Virus record (IMG/VR): IMGVR_UViG_3300042340_000245
Coordinates: 1-38,758 of that record
Length of the DNA stretch: 38,758 nt
Source of the DNA: a virus
Direction: 5' to 3' (one strand)
Part shown: positions 21,652 through 31,101 of the stretch, piece after piece
Position numbering within the stretch: position 1 is the stretch's first letter
Layout of the letters: every line of letters begins with the position of its first letter
Notes under the pieces: generated by a model
Databases searched by the model: none
The model's input: only the letters and a program-made list of their open reading frames with translations
Told to the model about the DNA's origin: nothing
Program-made: the position numbers and the translations under genes

Positions 21652-21704
21652 CTCCTCTCTCTCGGCCGAGGGTGGAGGAGAAATCTTCCACTGAGAGAGA
21701 GGGG
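21652..21704 (+). promoter_or_regulatory. Structured RNA leader with nested stems and GAAA tetraloop
   Basis: An outer stem pairs CTCCTCTCTCTC (21652-21663) with GAGAGAGAGGGG (21693-21704) over 12 bp with one G-U. Inside it, GTGGAGGA (21672-21679) pairs with TCTTCCAC (21684-21691) over 8 bp with one G-U, closed by a GAAA (GNRA) tetraloop. The 3' arm of the outer stem is the ribosome binding site of the 35-codon gene at 21710, so the structure would restrict its translation. There is no T tract, so it is not a standard terminator. Confidence 0.65.
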
Positions 21705-21709
21705 TTCCT

Positions 21710-21817
21710 ATGATTTACGTTGGGCGCGAGTACATCGCAATTTGGAATACATCAGGTGTGAGTGGTGACGCAGAGCCTGCTTCACTAGCTATTTCAAACA
21801 TTTACAAAAGAGTTTGA
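21710..21817 (+). CDS. Hypothetical microprotein, 35 aa
   Basis: The ATG at 21710 has AGAGGGG about eight bases upstream, inside the 3' arm of a hairpin. The protein begins MIYVGREYIAIWNTSG and ends SNIYKRV. It has no membrane span. It lies in an otherwise empty 190-base stretch between the adaptor and the next gene. It may be a genuine late microprotein or a leader peptide for the downstream gene. Confidence 0.45.
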   Translation: MIYVGREYIAIWNTSGVSGDAEPASLAISNIYKRV

Positions 21818-21826
21818 AGAGCAGGC

Positions 21827-22291
21827 ATGATGCACGAACCCTTTTCTTACATGTGCAGCGAATACCACCACATCTTTGTTGAGCTTGGCGTGCCACAACT
21901 CGACATCAAGCGGTTCGAAGATGGTGAGTTTGCCATCCGCGAGTTCTACCGCTCTCCCGTAGTTCCTTCTCTTACTCCGTGGAAGTACGTACTCACAAAG
22001 CTTCGGAACGTCGAAATCTCCGAAGGCTTTATCCGTCGCTATCTCTGGCAAATCGACCCGCGCACCAAAGCGTTCTGGGAAAAGGACGAGGCCGAGAGAA
22101 TCGAGAGAGAGTCCACGCGCGCGTATTATGAGAATGAGAAGGCCGAGCGTATCATGCAGCTTGGTAAAGAACTTTCTAAGAATGAAGACTTGATGGAGCG
22201 CGCCCGTCGGATAGGTCCGGCAGCGTTCGACCTCGAAAACATTGGCCGGAAGATCCACGCGGAACGGCCCTGGAAGCTAAAGGACCTGTGA
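21827..22291 (+). CDS. Hypothetical protein, 154 aa
   Basis: The start is a tandem ATG ATG at 21827/21830. The N-terminal half is mixed alpha/beta with many aromatic residues (FSYMCSEYHHIFVELGVPQL). The C-terminal half is a long charged helix (EKDEAERIERESTRAYYENE, then KAERIMQLGKELSKNEDL). Its stop abuts the next ATG. It lies in the connector/tail region, so it may be a neck or tail-assembly protein; no family was recognised. Confidence 0.7.
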   Translation: MMHEPFSYMCSEYHHIFVELGVPQLDIKRFEDGEFAIREFYRSPVVPSLTPWKYVLTKLRNVEISEGFIRRYLWQIDPRTKAFWEKDEAERIERESTRAYYENEKAERIMQLGKELSKNEDLMERARRIGPAAFDLENIGRKIHAERPWKLKDL

Positions 22292-23002
22292 ATGATTATC
22301 GGCTGCTTCTCGCCTCTCATCAAAATCTTCCTCCCCTCGTTCTGGGTGCCTGTTCTCGACGAGAAGGGTCAGCCCGTCTTGGATGAGCACGGAAAGCCCA
22401 AGGAGAAGCGTGTCAAGCAGACAGAGCTTCTTCAGAATCCCACACGCATTGTCGAAGATGAGCAGATGCGCTTCGAGATTCCCCGCTCTGTGGGCGCGTA
22501 CCACATGCGTCTCAATCGCCCTGTGAACCTCGATGACAAGAACCTTGCCGTCTATCTCACAGGCGACGACATCGGCCAGCAGCTTGACGAAGAGTTCCGT
22601 ATTCACACCGAAACGGATTGCTACGGCGTTGCAGCCATCCCTCTGCGCTCCGATGTTCAAGGGATGCTTGTGGCGTCTCTTGCAAGCGGGGATGGGGCTG
22701 CCGAGCAACTCCTTCTCGAAGAGCGCAAGCAGGCAAAGGAGGCTCACGATAGAGCCATCAAGATTTCCCACCACAGGTGTGTGCGTGCGGCAAAGAAGAT
22801 GGTCGCAGCACTCAAAGACCAGCGCCAGAAGGACAGGGAGTCTAACCGCGGCTCTTACGTCCCTTCGCCCTCGGAGTATCTCGCTGCCTACTACCTCGCA
22901 GAACAGGAATCTGAGGAAGCGGAGAAGATGCGCGCCGTCGTCGACCAGTTCTCGGGCATGATGGACAAAATCGAGCAGAAGGGCCTCCAGCTCGGTCGAT
23001 GA
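22292..23002 (+). CDS. Hypothetical protein, 236 aa
   Basis: The ATG is preceded by AAAGGA. Residues 1-18 are hydrophobic (IIGCFSPLIKIFLPSFW). The next 100 residues are mixed alpha/beta with DEKGQPVLDEHGKP and RSVGAYHMRLNRPVNLDD. Residues about 125-210 are charged helix with coiled-coil tendency. No family was recognised. Position between the adaptor and the large hub protein suggests a virion or assembly role. Confidence 0.7.
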   Translation: MIIGCFSPLIKIFLPSFWVPVLDEKGQPVLDEHGKPKEKRVKQTELLQNPTRIVEDEQMRFEIPRSVGAYHMRLNRPVNLDDKNLAVYLTGDDIGQQLDEEFRIHTETDCYGVAAIPLRSDVQGMLVASLASGDGAAEQLLLEERKQAKEAHDRAIKISHHRCVRAAKKMVAALKDQRQKDRESNRGSYVPSPSEYLAAYYLAEQESEEAEKMRAVVDQFSGMMDKIEQKGLQLGR

Positions 23003-23044
23003 TGCGTGGTAGCCTTTGGTCATTCATGACTGGAGGGCGCTGCC

Positions 23045-26000
23045 TTGAACTCTGATAAGCTTGTCGTCTTGGAAGTTCCCGAAGAGCAAATCGACTCGGG
23101 GTTAGACTTCCACTACCGCTCGTTGCACCCCGTGCTTTCGTTTGAAGAGGGCACGGTCAACGTTTCTGTCGAGAAGGTGCAAGGTGTCGGCCCTCGTTAT
23201 GGCATGGAGCCTGTTATCGGGAACCTTGCCGACAAGATTACGGGCGCTCAGATAAACGGAAGCAGGTACCTTACAAACCTGATTTATGGCGAGCGTACAT
23301 CAGCCCAACAGACGCCAAACTTCTCTGTGAGCCGCGACAGAAAGAAATACTACGGCACGGTTTCGTTCCAAATATCGGCACCCAAGGCCATTGATGAGCT
23401 TACAGAAGCTCAAAACGAGCTCAAGTCGACGACCGTCTACGTCCACCTCGGCGCAGAGTTTAACTCGGTTTATGGTTACAACCTGTTCAACTTCTACGCA
23501 GGCTCCAGTGTTCAAAACTATGTAAGCTGGGATGTCGGTCTCTTGGCTCAGGGTGCTATTTGGAAGGGCGGCCTTGACGCGGAAATTACAACCAACTCTT
23601 TTGTGACCGCAAGTCAGCTTCAGGTTCACCGCGTCGGAAACTCGAACACTCTTGCGACGCAGCAGGCGCAATGCGGAACGCTCGCGCAGTTCAAAACAAC
23701 GACCCCTAACTTCATCAAGTTCGCAAACTTCTCCGTGGATAACGGAGAATACCCTTGCGGAATCGTGACGTTTAGAAACGACCTTTTCACGGTCGCGGGA
23801 ACCACCACAGTCAGCGGCGCTGTTGGGTATGATTACAAGATACCTCGCACGCTTATCTACAAGAACCTTCCCGAGAAGAACTCGACCATCAACGTGTATG
23901 TTACGGCAGTCAGTGGTGGCATATGGAAGACGTGGAAGGTCTGGAACTTCCCAAACGTCAACTTGAAGTCCTCCATCGTCGGCTCTCCTGTTCCATATAC
24001 AACGACAGATGACTACAGATGCCTTGACTTCTCCCTTGGCTCCCTGTCTCCGACTACGGTTTCCACAACCGCCGGGACGTTTGCGGATGGTACTTGTTTC
24101 TACAACGTGCAAGGCTCTCCGTTTACGATGGCGTCGAAATACCACGCTATTTGCGTTGCGGCTGAAAAGCCCATCATTGGAATCATCAAGGATGAAGAGC
24201 TCCCTGTAACGACGTTTGCAAGTGGTTCTGCGAATAGCTACGTCCAATGGGCTGACCCAACGTCTTTGTATATCCAGCCCAGGGACAAGACGACACGAGA
24301 AGGGAATGGCGCAGTAGGCGCATCCAGACCCCTTCTTATCGAAACAGGACTAGGCTCTAACAAGAGCGTCTCAACGTGCTGGGACTACTTCGCAGGTTTC
24401 GACTACGGAAGCGGAACGGGGCTTTCTGCGGATGTTGGTGCAGCAGATGGCGCTTTGCATTTCACCTACGGGGCTGCCGGAACAGGCATATTCCGAACAA
24501 GCACATCGTACGAGTTTGCATACTCCATCTTCGACAAGTCGACGGGTGTTGAGTCGAACGTAGGCACGCCTGCAAAGGTCAGAATGCCCGCTGTCGACAA
24601 CATTTACATGACCATCTATCGCAAACCCACGACGGGCGCCCTGTCTGGAGGATGCCCATTCTCGTGCGAACAAGCGGGCATCCAAGGAAACACGGATGCT
24701 ACAGACGGAAGCTCGAAAAACTTCAACGCCCTTGTGTTCAAGTTCTACTATCGGGAAATCGGAACATTCGAATGGCTTCCCTGTGGTGAGCTTGAGTCGT
24801 CGTCTTACAGATTCAATGGCGAGCTTCCTTACGTGCGACTCGGGGAGAGGCCTATTGCGGGCCTTCCTGGGCCACAGCCAGGAGGCTTCAGAGACTCGTC
24901 CTCTCTTCCGGCAGACCAATATTTCGACGTGCAGAACTTCCTCGGGCACGCCTTCTGGATGTCGAAAAACAACCTTGTTTACTCGAACAAGAACGACGTC
25001 TTTACATACCCAGTTCTCAATGCCGTTTCTCTCTCCAAGGGCTCTTACCTGGGCATGATTCCGCACGCCTACCCAGGACAGGCAAACCAGGATTCGAGGC
25101 TTGTCATCTTCACCACAGAGGCTGTCTACATTGGCAGGTTCAAGGGGGATGGGTTCTTTCAGGATGTGGCTGTGCGCGTGTCTTCTGACACTGTAGCAAC
25201 GTTCCCTCGTCCTGGTTCAGACTTCAGCCTCGATATCTGGACCTCCTCGACTTCCTACTCGGGACGCTCCGCAGTCAACGCAGATGGCGTGCTTTACTGG
25301 TGGGGCCCTCAAGGTCTCTTTCGAGATGAGGGGAACAGCCTTCCTTCGAAAGACTGGTCTCTTGATATCATCCCGTTCCTTGAGAAGGACGCAGACCCGC
25401 AAAAAGCAGACAGAATGCACGCTGTCTATAATCCAAGAACTTTCGAGGTCATTTGGTTCTACGTTTCCAAGGCAGGAGTTCAAAAAGCCCTCGCTTACAA
25501 CAGACGGGCGGAGTCGTTCCATATCTGGCAATTCGACTCACTCTTCATCGACCACTCTCAAACCATCCAGGCCGTTTACAATCGCTCTGTGACCACAGAA
25601 ACAGCGGGAGGCCTGCGCATCCTTCTGTCTGTTCGGGATTCTTCGACCGGCATTCAGCGCCCTATGTTCATGGACGACTTCGTGAACAATGGCGACTTGC
25701 GTGTCACTCGTTACCTCATGGTACAGACTGTCACCTCTCCAACGGCCACAACTCGAAGGCTCACGTTCAGGGCTGACACAACAAGAAGCTTGACCCTTCC
25801 GACAACAGGAAGCGTCACCATCCCACAGATGAGCAGATGGACAGGCAACGGCCTTTCGTGCTCGGGAATCTTCACGATTGTAGGTTCAGACACATCGACC
25901 TACATCGACATCAGCACACCTGCTGCTCTTTTGTCTCTTACAGGCGACCCGCAGACAGCGTACGACGCTACGGGGACGTGGGAATTCCCTGTTTTCATCG

Positions 26001-26386
26001 AGTCGACACACGGCTTTAGCTTCAACATGTTGTCGAGCTATTACGCTCCATCCATGCAGTCATGGTGGCGTTTTATTCACTGCCACCATGCGTATGACGT
26101 GCGTGACTTGCTCCCAGCGACAACGCAAACCATCACGCTCAAGTGGCGCTCGAACCAGGGCACAGATTCAACCGACAGAACGTCGACCATCTCCGACAAC
26201 AGCCGGGGCATGTGCCAGATATTTAGCCAAATCGTGTTTACGAAACTCAATCACGAGTCTCAGGGCATCAGCATTCAAATCACAACGTCTTCGGGTCTTT
26301 TCAACGGCTCACGCTGGAGGCTCCAGTACCTCGCTTACCACTGCAATCCGATGTCTGGCGGTTACCTGCGCTCGTTCGAGGGGTAG
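23045..26386 (+). CDS. Large beta-rich tail hub/nozzle (stabilisation) protein candidate, 1113 aa
   Basis: The start is TTG 23045 with GGAGG eight bases upstream. The protein is almost entirely beta-rich, with abundant Thr, Ser, Gly and aromatic residues and no membrane span. The region around residues 650-830 (FTTEAVYIGRFKGDGFFQDV, SGRSAVNADGVLYWWGPQG, LFRDEGNS) resembles beta-propeller nozzle proteins of podoviruses such as P22 gp10 or T7 gp12 (by recollection). Its position after the adaptor fits a protein that extends the tail tube. It is the largest gene in the genome. Confidence 0.65.
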   Translation: MNSDKLVVLEVPEEQIDSGLDFHYRSLHPVLSFEEGTVNVSVEKVQGVGPRYGMEPVIGNLADKITGAQINGSRYLTNLIYGERTSAQQTPNFSVSRDRKKYYGTVSFQISAPKAIDELTEAQNELKSTTVYVHLGAEFNSVYGYNLFNFYAGSSVQNYVSWDVGLLAQGAIWKGGLDAEITTNSFVTASQLQVHRVGNSNTLATQQAQCGTLAQFKTTTPNFIKFANFSVDNGEYPCGIVTFRNDLFTVAGTTTVSGAVGYDYKIPRTLIYKNLPEKNSTINVYVTAVSGGIWKTWKVWNFPNVNLKSSIVGSPVPYTTTDDYRCLDFSLGSLSPTTVSTTAGTFADGTCFYNVQGSPFTMASKYHAICVAAEKPIIGIIKDEELPVTTFASGSANSYVQWADPTSLYIQPRDKTTREGNGAVGASRPLLIETGLGSNKSVSTCWDYFAGFDYGSGTGLSADVGAADGALHFTYGAAGTGIFRTSTSYEFAYSIFDKSTGVESNVGTPAKVRMPAVDNIYMTIYRKPTTGALSGGCPFSCEQAGIQGNTDATDGSSKNFNALVFKFYYREIGTFEWLPCGELESSSYRFNGELPYVRLGERPIAGLPGPQPGGFRDSSSLPADQYFDVQNFLGHAFWMSKNNLVYSNKNDVFTYPVLNAVSLSKGSYLGMIPHAYPGQANQDSRLVIFTTEAVYIGRFKGDGFFQDVAVRVSSDTVATFPRPGSDFSLDIWTSSTSYSGRSAVNADGVLYWWGPQGLFRDEGNSLPSKDWSLDIIPFLEKDADPQKADRMHAVYNPRTFEVIWFYVSKAGVQKALAYNRRAESFHIWQFDSLFIDHSQTIQAVYNRSVTTETAGGLRILLSVRDSSTGIQRPMFMDDFVNNGDLRVTRYLMVQTVTSPTATTRRLTFRADTTRSLTLPTTGSVTIPQMSRWTGNGLSCSGIFTIVGSDTSTYIDISTPAALLSLTGDPQTAYDATGTWEFPVFIESTHGFSFNMLSSYYAPSMQSWWRFIHCHHAYDVRDLLPATTQTITLKWRSNQGTDSTDRTSTISDNSRGMCQIFSQIVFTKLNHESQGISIQITTSSGLFNGSRWRLQYLAYHCNPMSGGYLRSFEG

Positions 26387-26437
26387 GGTATTGAGAAAGC
26401 CTTGCTATCAAACGACACTAAACGTGTGAGGTGAGCC

Positions 26438-27814
26438 ATGGTGTGGGAAAAGAACCTTTTTGCTTCGACGGGCATTCCCTGGACGACAAGCACAGCCAAA
26501 AGCCTTTTTAAAGGCGATTTCAAGGGCGCTGGGGACAACTTTGTCAAAGGGTGGACCGACACGTCTACCATCGGCATCTCTGCCGGGATGCGCGACAAGA
26601 AGAAGGGCGAAGAGGAAGCCGCGCGCAAAGCCGAAGCTCTCAATCAACAGATTGGCCGCGAAGCAGCGCAAAGCCTAAAAACGCAGAGCTCTTTGAATCA
26701 AAGATACACAGGAGAGCGAAACAAAGCTCTCGCTGGCATGGACCAAACAGACTTGGCCTACCGCGACAGGGTGCGAGGGCTTACGCGAGAGGCGCAAAAC
26801 TCTGCTCGTGACGCCTCGCAGGTCTACGGGAACATGTCGAACCAATACCGTTCGATGCAAGAGAAGGCCAACGAAGACGCCAATAATGCCATGTCTCTGC
26901 GGGAGTACATGGACCCGAATAACCGCGTCGCTACGTCGGTTCGGGGGCTTTACGACGAGAGAGCTGAACAAGAGCGCCTTAGGGGGCAACAAGACTTTGG
27001 CGTCCTCTCGGCACTCGGCTCGCAGGCAACGGGAACCATGGCAGGCGGCATGGGTCCTTTGACCGTTGGTCAGCAAGTCGCATTGCAAGCGCAGAACCAA
27101 CGACAAGCAGGCGAGGCGTACTCAAGCGCGCAACGCAAGATGCAAAACCTCAGGGACCAAGGCTTGCAGATGGGCTTTGACCGCTCTGATGCGGCTTACG
27201 CAGCAGGACAGGGCGCGCGCGACAGACAGGGCAATCTCCTGCAAGACAGGCGAGCGCTCGAAAACGAGTTTCGAAACTTCGAATTCAGCTCCCGAGGGGA
27301 GCGCGAAGGGTTCAGCCAGAACGAACGCGAAGCGGATATGTCTCGCTTCGGAAGAGCGACGAATAGGGCGGGTGAAGACCGTGGCATGGCCATGGAAATC
27401 GAGCGTGCGCGCATGGCTGAAGTCATGCGCTCTGCGGGCGCGTCCGAAGCAGCCATTCAACTTAAGCTTCAGCAGATGGCCGCAGAGCAGGCGCAATATG
27501 CGTCTATGGTGGGTTCTGGCGTCTCGGCTGTCGGAAGCGTCGTCGGCGGCATGGCGGGAGGTCCTGCGGGCGCTGCGGCGGGGAATGCTGTCGGCCAAGG
27601 GATTGGCAATTCAGGGCAGGCAGGAGCGCAAAGCGCAGCACCTTCAGCTTCTCGAACAGCGCAAGGGATGAACCCTAACGCAGCCCAACCCTCTTCCTTT
27701 AACCAAGGCAACACGCCAATGGCTGTCATGCCCCAAAGACAATCAAGCCAATCAAACCCGTTTGGTGATTACCTCCAACGCAAGTATTCTTCGCCCGGCA
27801 GAACAATCGGGTAA
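26438..27814 (+). CDS. Internal virion/ejection protein candidate, 458 aa
   Basis: The ATG has GAGG upstream. Residues about 50-340 are Arg/Glu/Gln/Ala-rich long helices (GEEEAARKAEALNQQIGREA, NRAGEDRGMAMEIERARMAE). Residues about 358-395 form a Gly/Ala-rich hydrophobic zipper (SGVSAVGSVVGGMAGGPAGA) able to insert in membranes. The end is a Ser/Gln/Asn-rich tail. Helical bulk with a glycine-zipper membrane segment is the pattern of podoviral ejection proteins (T7 gp14-like). Confidence 0.7.
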   Translation: MVWEKNLFASTGIPWTTSTAKSLFKGDFKGAGDNFVKGWTDTSTIGISAGMRDKKKGEEEAARKAEALNQQIGREAAQSLKTQSSLNQRYTGERNKALAGMDQTDLAYRDRVRGLTREAQNSARDASQVYGNMSNQYRSMQEKANEDANNAMSLREYMDPNNRVATSVRGLYDERAEQERLRGQQDFGVLSALGSQATGTMAGGMGPLTVGQQVALQAQNQRQAGEAYSSAQRKMQNLRDQGLQMGFDRSDAAYAAGQGARDRQGNLLQDRRALENEFRNFEFSSRGEREGFSQNEREADMSRFGRATNRAGEDRGMAMEIERARMAEVMRSAGASEAAIQLKLQQMAAEQAQYASMVGSGVSAVGSVVGGMAGGPAGAAAGNAVGQGIGNSGQAGAQSAAPSASRTAQGMNPNAAQPSSFNQGNTPMAVMPQRQSSQSNPFGDYLQRKYSSPGRTIG

Positions 27815-27825
27815 AGGATACACTC

Positions 27826-28068
27826 ATGTTTGAAGTCGGCATCAAGCGGAAATTCTGGTTCGGTTACACTCGTTACGTTGTGAAGAAGGCATTCATTCGT
27901 GGATACACACGCCTTTATGACGCAACAGACATGGCCTTCGACGCGCCCATAAATCCGTACCTTGTTCTCATTAGGCCAGACGGCACAGAATTCTACATCT
28001 CGGATATCGAGAGACGCGATTGGTACTCAAAGGAGTTCAAGGATGGGCTTTCGAAGACTTCAGGCTGA
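27826..28068 (+). CDS. Hypothetical protein, 80 aa
   Basis: The ATG at 27826 has AAGGA upstream. The protein is small, basic and aromatic-rich (KRKFWFGYTRYVVKKAFIRG), with a beta-like C-terminal half (PYLVLIRPDGTEFYISD). It lies between two ejection protein genes and overlaps the start of the second by 26 bases. No family was recognised. Confidence 0.7.
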   Translation: MFEVGIKRKFWFGYTRYVVKKAFIRGYTRLYDATDMAFDAPINPYLVLIRPDGTEFYISDIERRDWYSKEFKDGLSKTSG

Positions 28069-29494
28069 AGAATACAACCCAGCGATTCCCAACTACGCAG
28101 AGCAGATGCGCAGCATTTCGGACCTCACCAACGAGGAAACGAGACGCATTCAAGACATGCGCGCGCGCGGACAAACAGAGAGGCTTGCTCGCGAAGAGGA
28201 AGGCCTTTCGAACCTTCTTGGCGGCATCAAAGAGGGTGTCGTCGGCGGCATGGACCGCTTCAAACAAAACCAGCGCGAAGCTAGGCAAGAGAAGCGTCTT
28301 CAGACAGAAGAAGAACGCGCTGCGCGTGCGGAAACCCGTGCGGACAAAGTTGCAGCCATGCAGGAAGAAGAGTTCGGCCTTCGCAAGCCAGAACTTCAAG
28401 CCCAGGCAGAAACCGCAAGGCAGCGCGCAGCACTGGGCATCCGGGGCCAAGAAGCAGGCATTCGCCAATCCGAAGGCTCGGCAAGACTTACCGATGTTCA
28501 GGCGAAATCCGCAGAGCGTGAGCAGGCGTACCTTTCGGCTCAATCGACTCTGCCTGGTGCGAGAGTGGGAGAAACAAATCAAGACTACATGCGTCGCAAA
28601 GCCGACGAGAAAGACTTGGCCAACTTGGACCTTGCGAAGGAACAGCTCGCAAGCGTCAAAGAGCTTCGCCCTTTCCAGGTGGCACAAATCCGTTCTGGCA
28701 TCGCAGCCCAGGGCGCAGCGACAGAAGCCCAGCAGATGCAGACGGCACAGCTCAAAGAAGACATGGAAGTCAAACGGCTCACAGCCATCGCAACGGCTCC
28801 GACGCCAGAAGACTTGCAGCGCATGGCTCCAAATCTAGCCGCCAAGGTAAACAGCGGGGAAATCTCTCCCGAGCGCGCGGCGCAGGTTATTGGCGCAATC
28901 AAAAGCCAAGAAGTTCAGAAGGCCCTTCAACAGCAACTCGTCAACAACGCAAGCCCACAATATCAAGACCGCATGGCTCGCACATTCGCTGCGCAAGACA
29001 AGGCAGAAAATTACCTCTCTGCCATCGCGGAAATGGAGTCGGCCCTTGCTGCCAACAAGGCCAACACGTTCTTTACCGACGATGGAGCTCGCGAGCGGTT
29101 TGCTTCTATGCTCGATGGTGTCGGCATGAGTTCGGAAGCCGAGAAGATTCGCAGAGGTGTAGACATTGGCGCCATTGGAGACGCAGACAACCCACTCGGC
29201 CTCACAGGGCGCATGGAAACCATTCTCGCGAAGGTAAAAGCGTCTGCTCGCGCCCAGATGAACGTGCTTCCTGATGCTGTCAGACAGGACCCGAGGGTCT
29301 CCGAACTTGTCACACGCATCAACTCCATCGACAGCTCCGGGGCTGTCGGCGGGGCGAGCAAGCCAAGTCTGTTCGGCGCACCTCCACAGCAAAACGCAAG
29401 CGGCACTGTCACCCCTGGAGGGTTACAGCCGCTGCCTAGCAAGAGTGCGCGCAAGCGCGTCGCACCCGCACAAGTCGGAGGTCCTAAGAAATGA
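28043..29494 (+). CDS. Internal virion/ejection protein candidate, 483 aa
   Basis: The ATG at 28043 (MGFRRLQAEEYNPAIPNYAE) has AAGGAG at 28030-28035 and is preferred over the far upstream in-frame start. Residues about 25-150 are a long Glu/Arg/Ala helix (EERAARAETRADKVAAMQEE). The rest is Ala/Gln-rich helix with repeated AQ motifs, and the C-terminus is Gly/Ser/Pro-rich and basic. The composition resembles T7 gp15/P22-type ejection proteins. It overlaps the next gene by ATGA. Confidence 0.68.
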   Translation: MGFRRLQAEEYNPAIPNYAEQMRSISDLTNEETRRIQDMRARGQTERLAREEEGLSNLLGGIKEGVVGGMDRFKQNQREARQEKRLQTEEERAARAETRADKVAAMQEEEFGLRKPELQAQAETARQRAALGIRGQEAGIRQSEGSARLTDVQAKSAEREQAYLSAQSTLPGARVGETNQDYMRRKADEKDLANLDLAKEQLASVKELRPFQVAQIRSGIAAQGAATEAQQMQTAQLKEDMEVKRLTAIATAPTPEDLQRMAPNLAAKVNSGEISPERAAQVIGAIKSQEVQKALQQQLVNNASPQYQDRMARTFAAQDKAENYLSAIAEMESALAANKANTFFTDDGARERFASMLDGVGMSSEAEKIRRGVDIGAIGDADNPLGLTGRMETILAKVKASARAQMNVLPDAVRQDPRVSELVTRINSIDSSGAVGGASKPSLFGAPPQQNASGTVTPGGLQPLPSKSARKRVAPAQVGGPKK

Positions 29495-31098
29495 GTCTTC
29501 AATACACCGTTGAAACACCCGATGGTCAATCCAATAGCTACGGCGCGGACGAGATTCAGCAACAACTCGCACAGGCTGGATATCAAAACGCGCAAGTAAA
29601 CCCCGATGGGAAAACCATCAGCTACCAAATCAATGGCGAGACGTACGACGACGAGATTCCTTCTCTTCTGGAGACGCTAGGCCACAAGGTGTCAGGCATC
29701 GCGCCTATCCAAGCCGATGAGAGCTTCGTGCAGCCGACGTGGCGAGCGGGCATCGCCCCCTTAGGGAACGACGACGAAGCAAAGAAATCTTACATTGAGT
29801 CAAAGCTCAAAAAGATGGGCATGAAAGGCGAAGTTGTCGGCTCGGGTGATGATTGGTACTTCCACAACCCTGACACAGGCAAGTGGTACAATACCACGAA
29901 CGCCAAAGGGTTCGACATGACCGACCTTATTGGCGGAGGAATGGCGACCCCTCAGGTGCTCGCAAGCATTGTGGGTGGCGGCATTGGCGCGGCAGGAGGC
30001 GCAGGGCTTGCCGGACCTGCGGGAGCGGTGGCAGGAGGCATGGCAGGAAGCGCGGCAGGCGACCTTGCAGGTGGGCAGCTCACTCGTGCGTTGGCCCGCT
30101 CCTTTGACCCCGAGTTGAATCAAGTCTTGTCCGAGAAGGGTGGCCAGTTTGGCACTGAGGACCTTGTAAGCGCAGGCATCTCGGGGCTTGGCGGCGGCAT
30201 CGCGGGCCTTCCTGCTCTCGCGAAGGTCATGAACAGAGGCCTTCTGACACAGGCGGCCAAAGGCGTGGGCGGTGTATCCGAGGCGGCAGGGACTCTCACG
30301 TCGAAGGCCGGCAAGTTCGCGGCCGAAAGCCCGCTTGTAACAGGACTCACGACCGCGCTCACACCAGGGCTTGGCACTGTGCAGGGCGCGGGCCTTCTTG
30401 CGCGCGCAGGTGAGCTTGCCCCTTGGCTCAACCGACTTGTCGGCAAGGGTGCGGGCAAGGTGTCGGGGATGGCAGACGAAGCGCTGACACAAGGTGGCCT
30501 CAACGCAGAAGAAGCAGCACTTGCTCAGGCCATCAAGAGCCGTGCGGCGAACACACAAGTAAACGCCATGGCGCGCGAAGTGCCAACCAATGTGAACACC
30601 CCAGGCTCTCGGCTCAATCGACGTATCTTTGGAGGCATCGATGCGGCTGACGTCAACGCTGTCGAGCAGATGGCCGAAGAAGCAGCTCTCAACAAAGGCG
30701 CTGTCCGAGGGTTTTACGAAAACGTGGGCGCAAGACTCGGACGCACGCGCGACCTTGAAATGAGCCCGAACTTCGTCGGGCCTGCAAAGCCAGGGCGCAT
30801 TGACTTCACGGGCGCGGGCAAGACAGCGGGCAAGCTCGCAGAGGCAGGCAGCAACGTCGGACGAGCGCTTGAAGGAACAGCCGAGGGCGTGACAAAGGCT
30901 GCGTTTCGCGGCGTGCAGGGCGCAGGGATTGGCATGGAGAAAGGCGGGCGCCTTCTTTCAAGGGGGGCTGGCTTTGCCCAGCCGTGGGAAAATAGAATCC
31001 TTCTAAACCAAGGTTTGCAGCAGGGCGGAGACGAGGCGCAAACTCTTTACGAGATGATGACTCGCTCACGTCAAAAAACACCGGCATTTTCGAGGTAG
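29491..31098 (+). CDS. Internal virion/ejection protein candidate with glycine zippers, 535 aa
   Basis: The ATG at 29491 has GGAGG upstream and overlaps the previous stop. Residues 1-145 form a small soluble alpha/beta region (YTVETPDGQSNSYGADEIQQ). Residues about 148-200 are a hydrophobic Gly/Ala segment (GGGIGAAGGAGLAGPAGAVA), probably membrane-inserting. Residues 215-510 are Ala/Gly-rich helices with repeats such as GKVSGMADEAL and GKTAGKLAEAG. This fits a large ejection protein that crosses the cell envelope. No lytic transglycosylase motif was found. Confidence 0.68.
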   Translation: MSLQYTVETPDGQSNSYGADEIQQQLAQAGYQNAQVNPDGKTISYQINGETYDDEIPSLLETLGHKVSGIAPIQADESFVQPTWRAGIAPLGNDDEAKKSYIESKLKKMGMKGEVVGSGDDWYFHNPDTGKWYNTTNAKGFDMTDLIGGGMATPQVLASIVGGGIGAAGGAGLAGPAGAVAGGMAGSAAGDLAGGQLTRALARSFDPELNQVLSEKGGQFGTEDLVSAGISGLGGGIAGLPALAKVMNRGLLTQAAKGVGGVSEAAGTLTSKAGKFAAESPLVTGLTTALTPGLGTVQGAGLLARAGELAPWLNRLVGKGAGKVSGMADEALTQGGLNAEEAALAQAIKSRAANTQVNAMAREVPTNVNTPGSRLNRRIFGGIDAADVNAVEQMAEEAALNKGAVRGFYENVGARLGRTRDLEMSPNFVGPAKPGRIDFTGAGKTAGKLAEAGSNVGRALEGTAEGVTKAAFRGVQGAGIGMEKGGRLLSRGAGFAQPWENRILLNQGLQQGGDEAQTLYEMMTRSRQKTPAFSR

Positions 31099-31101
31099 CA
31101 C

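Noticed and set aside
23016-23031. Short palindrome (GTCAT-TC-ATGAC) upstream of the hub gene
   Set aside because: Five-bp arms at a single site without promoter context can arise by chance.
23300-24247. Minus-strand open frame (315 codons) opposite the hub/nozzle gene
   Set aside because: It is Arg/Val/Cys-rich without motif and is explained as the reverse of codons in a real plus-strand gene.
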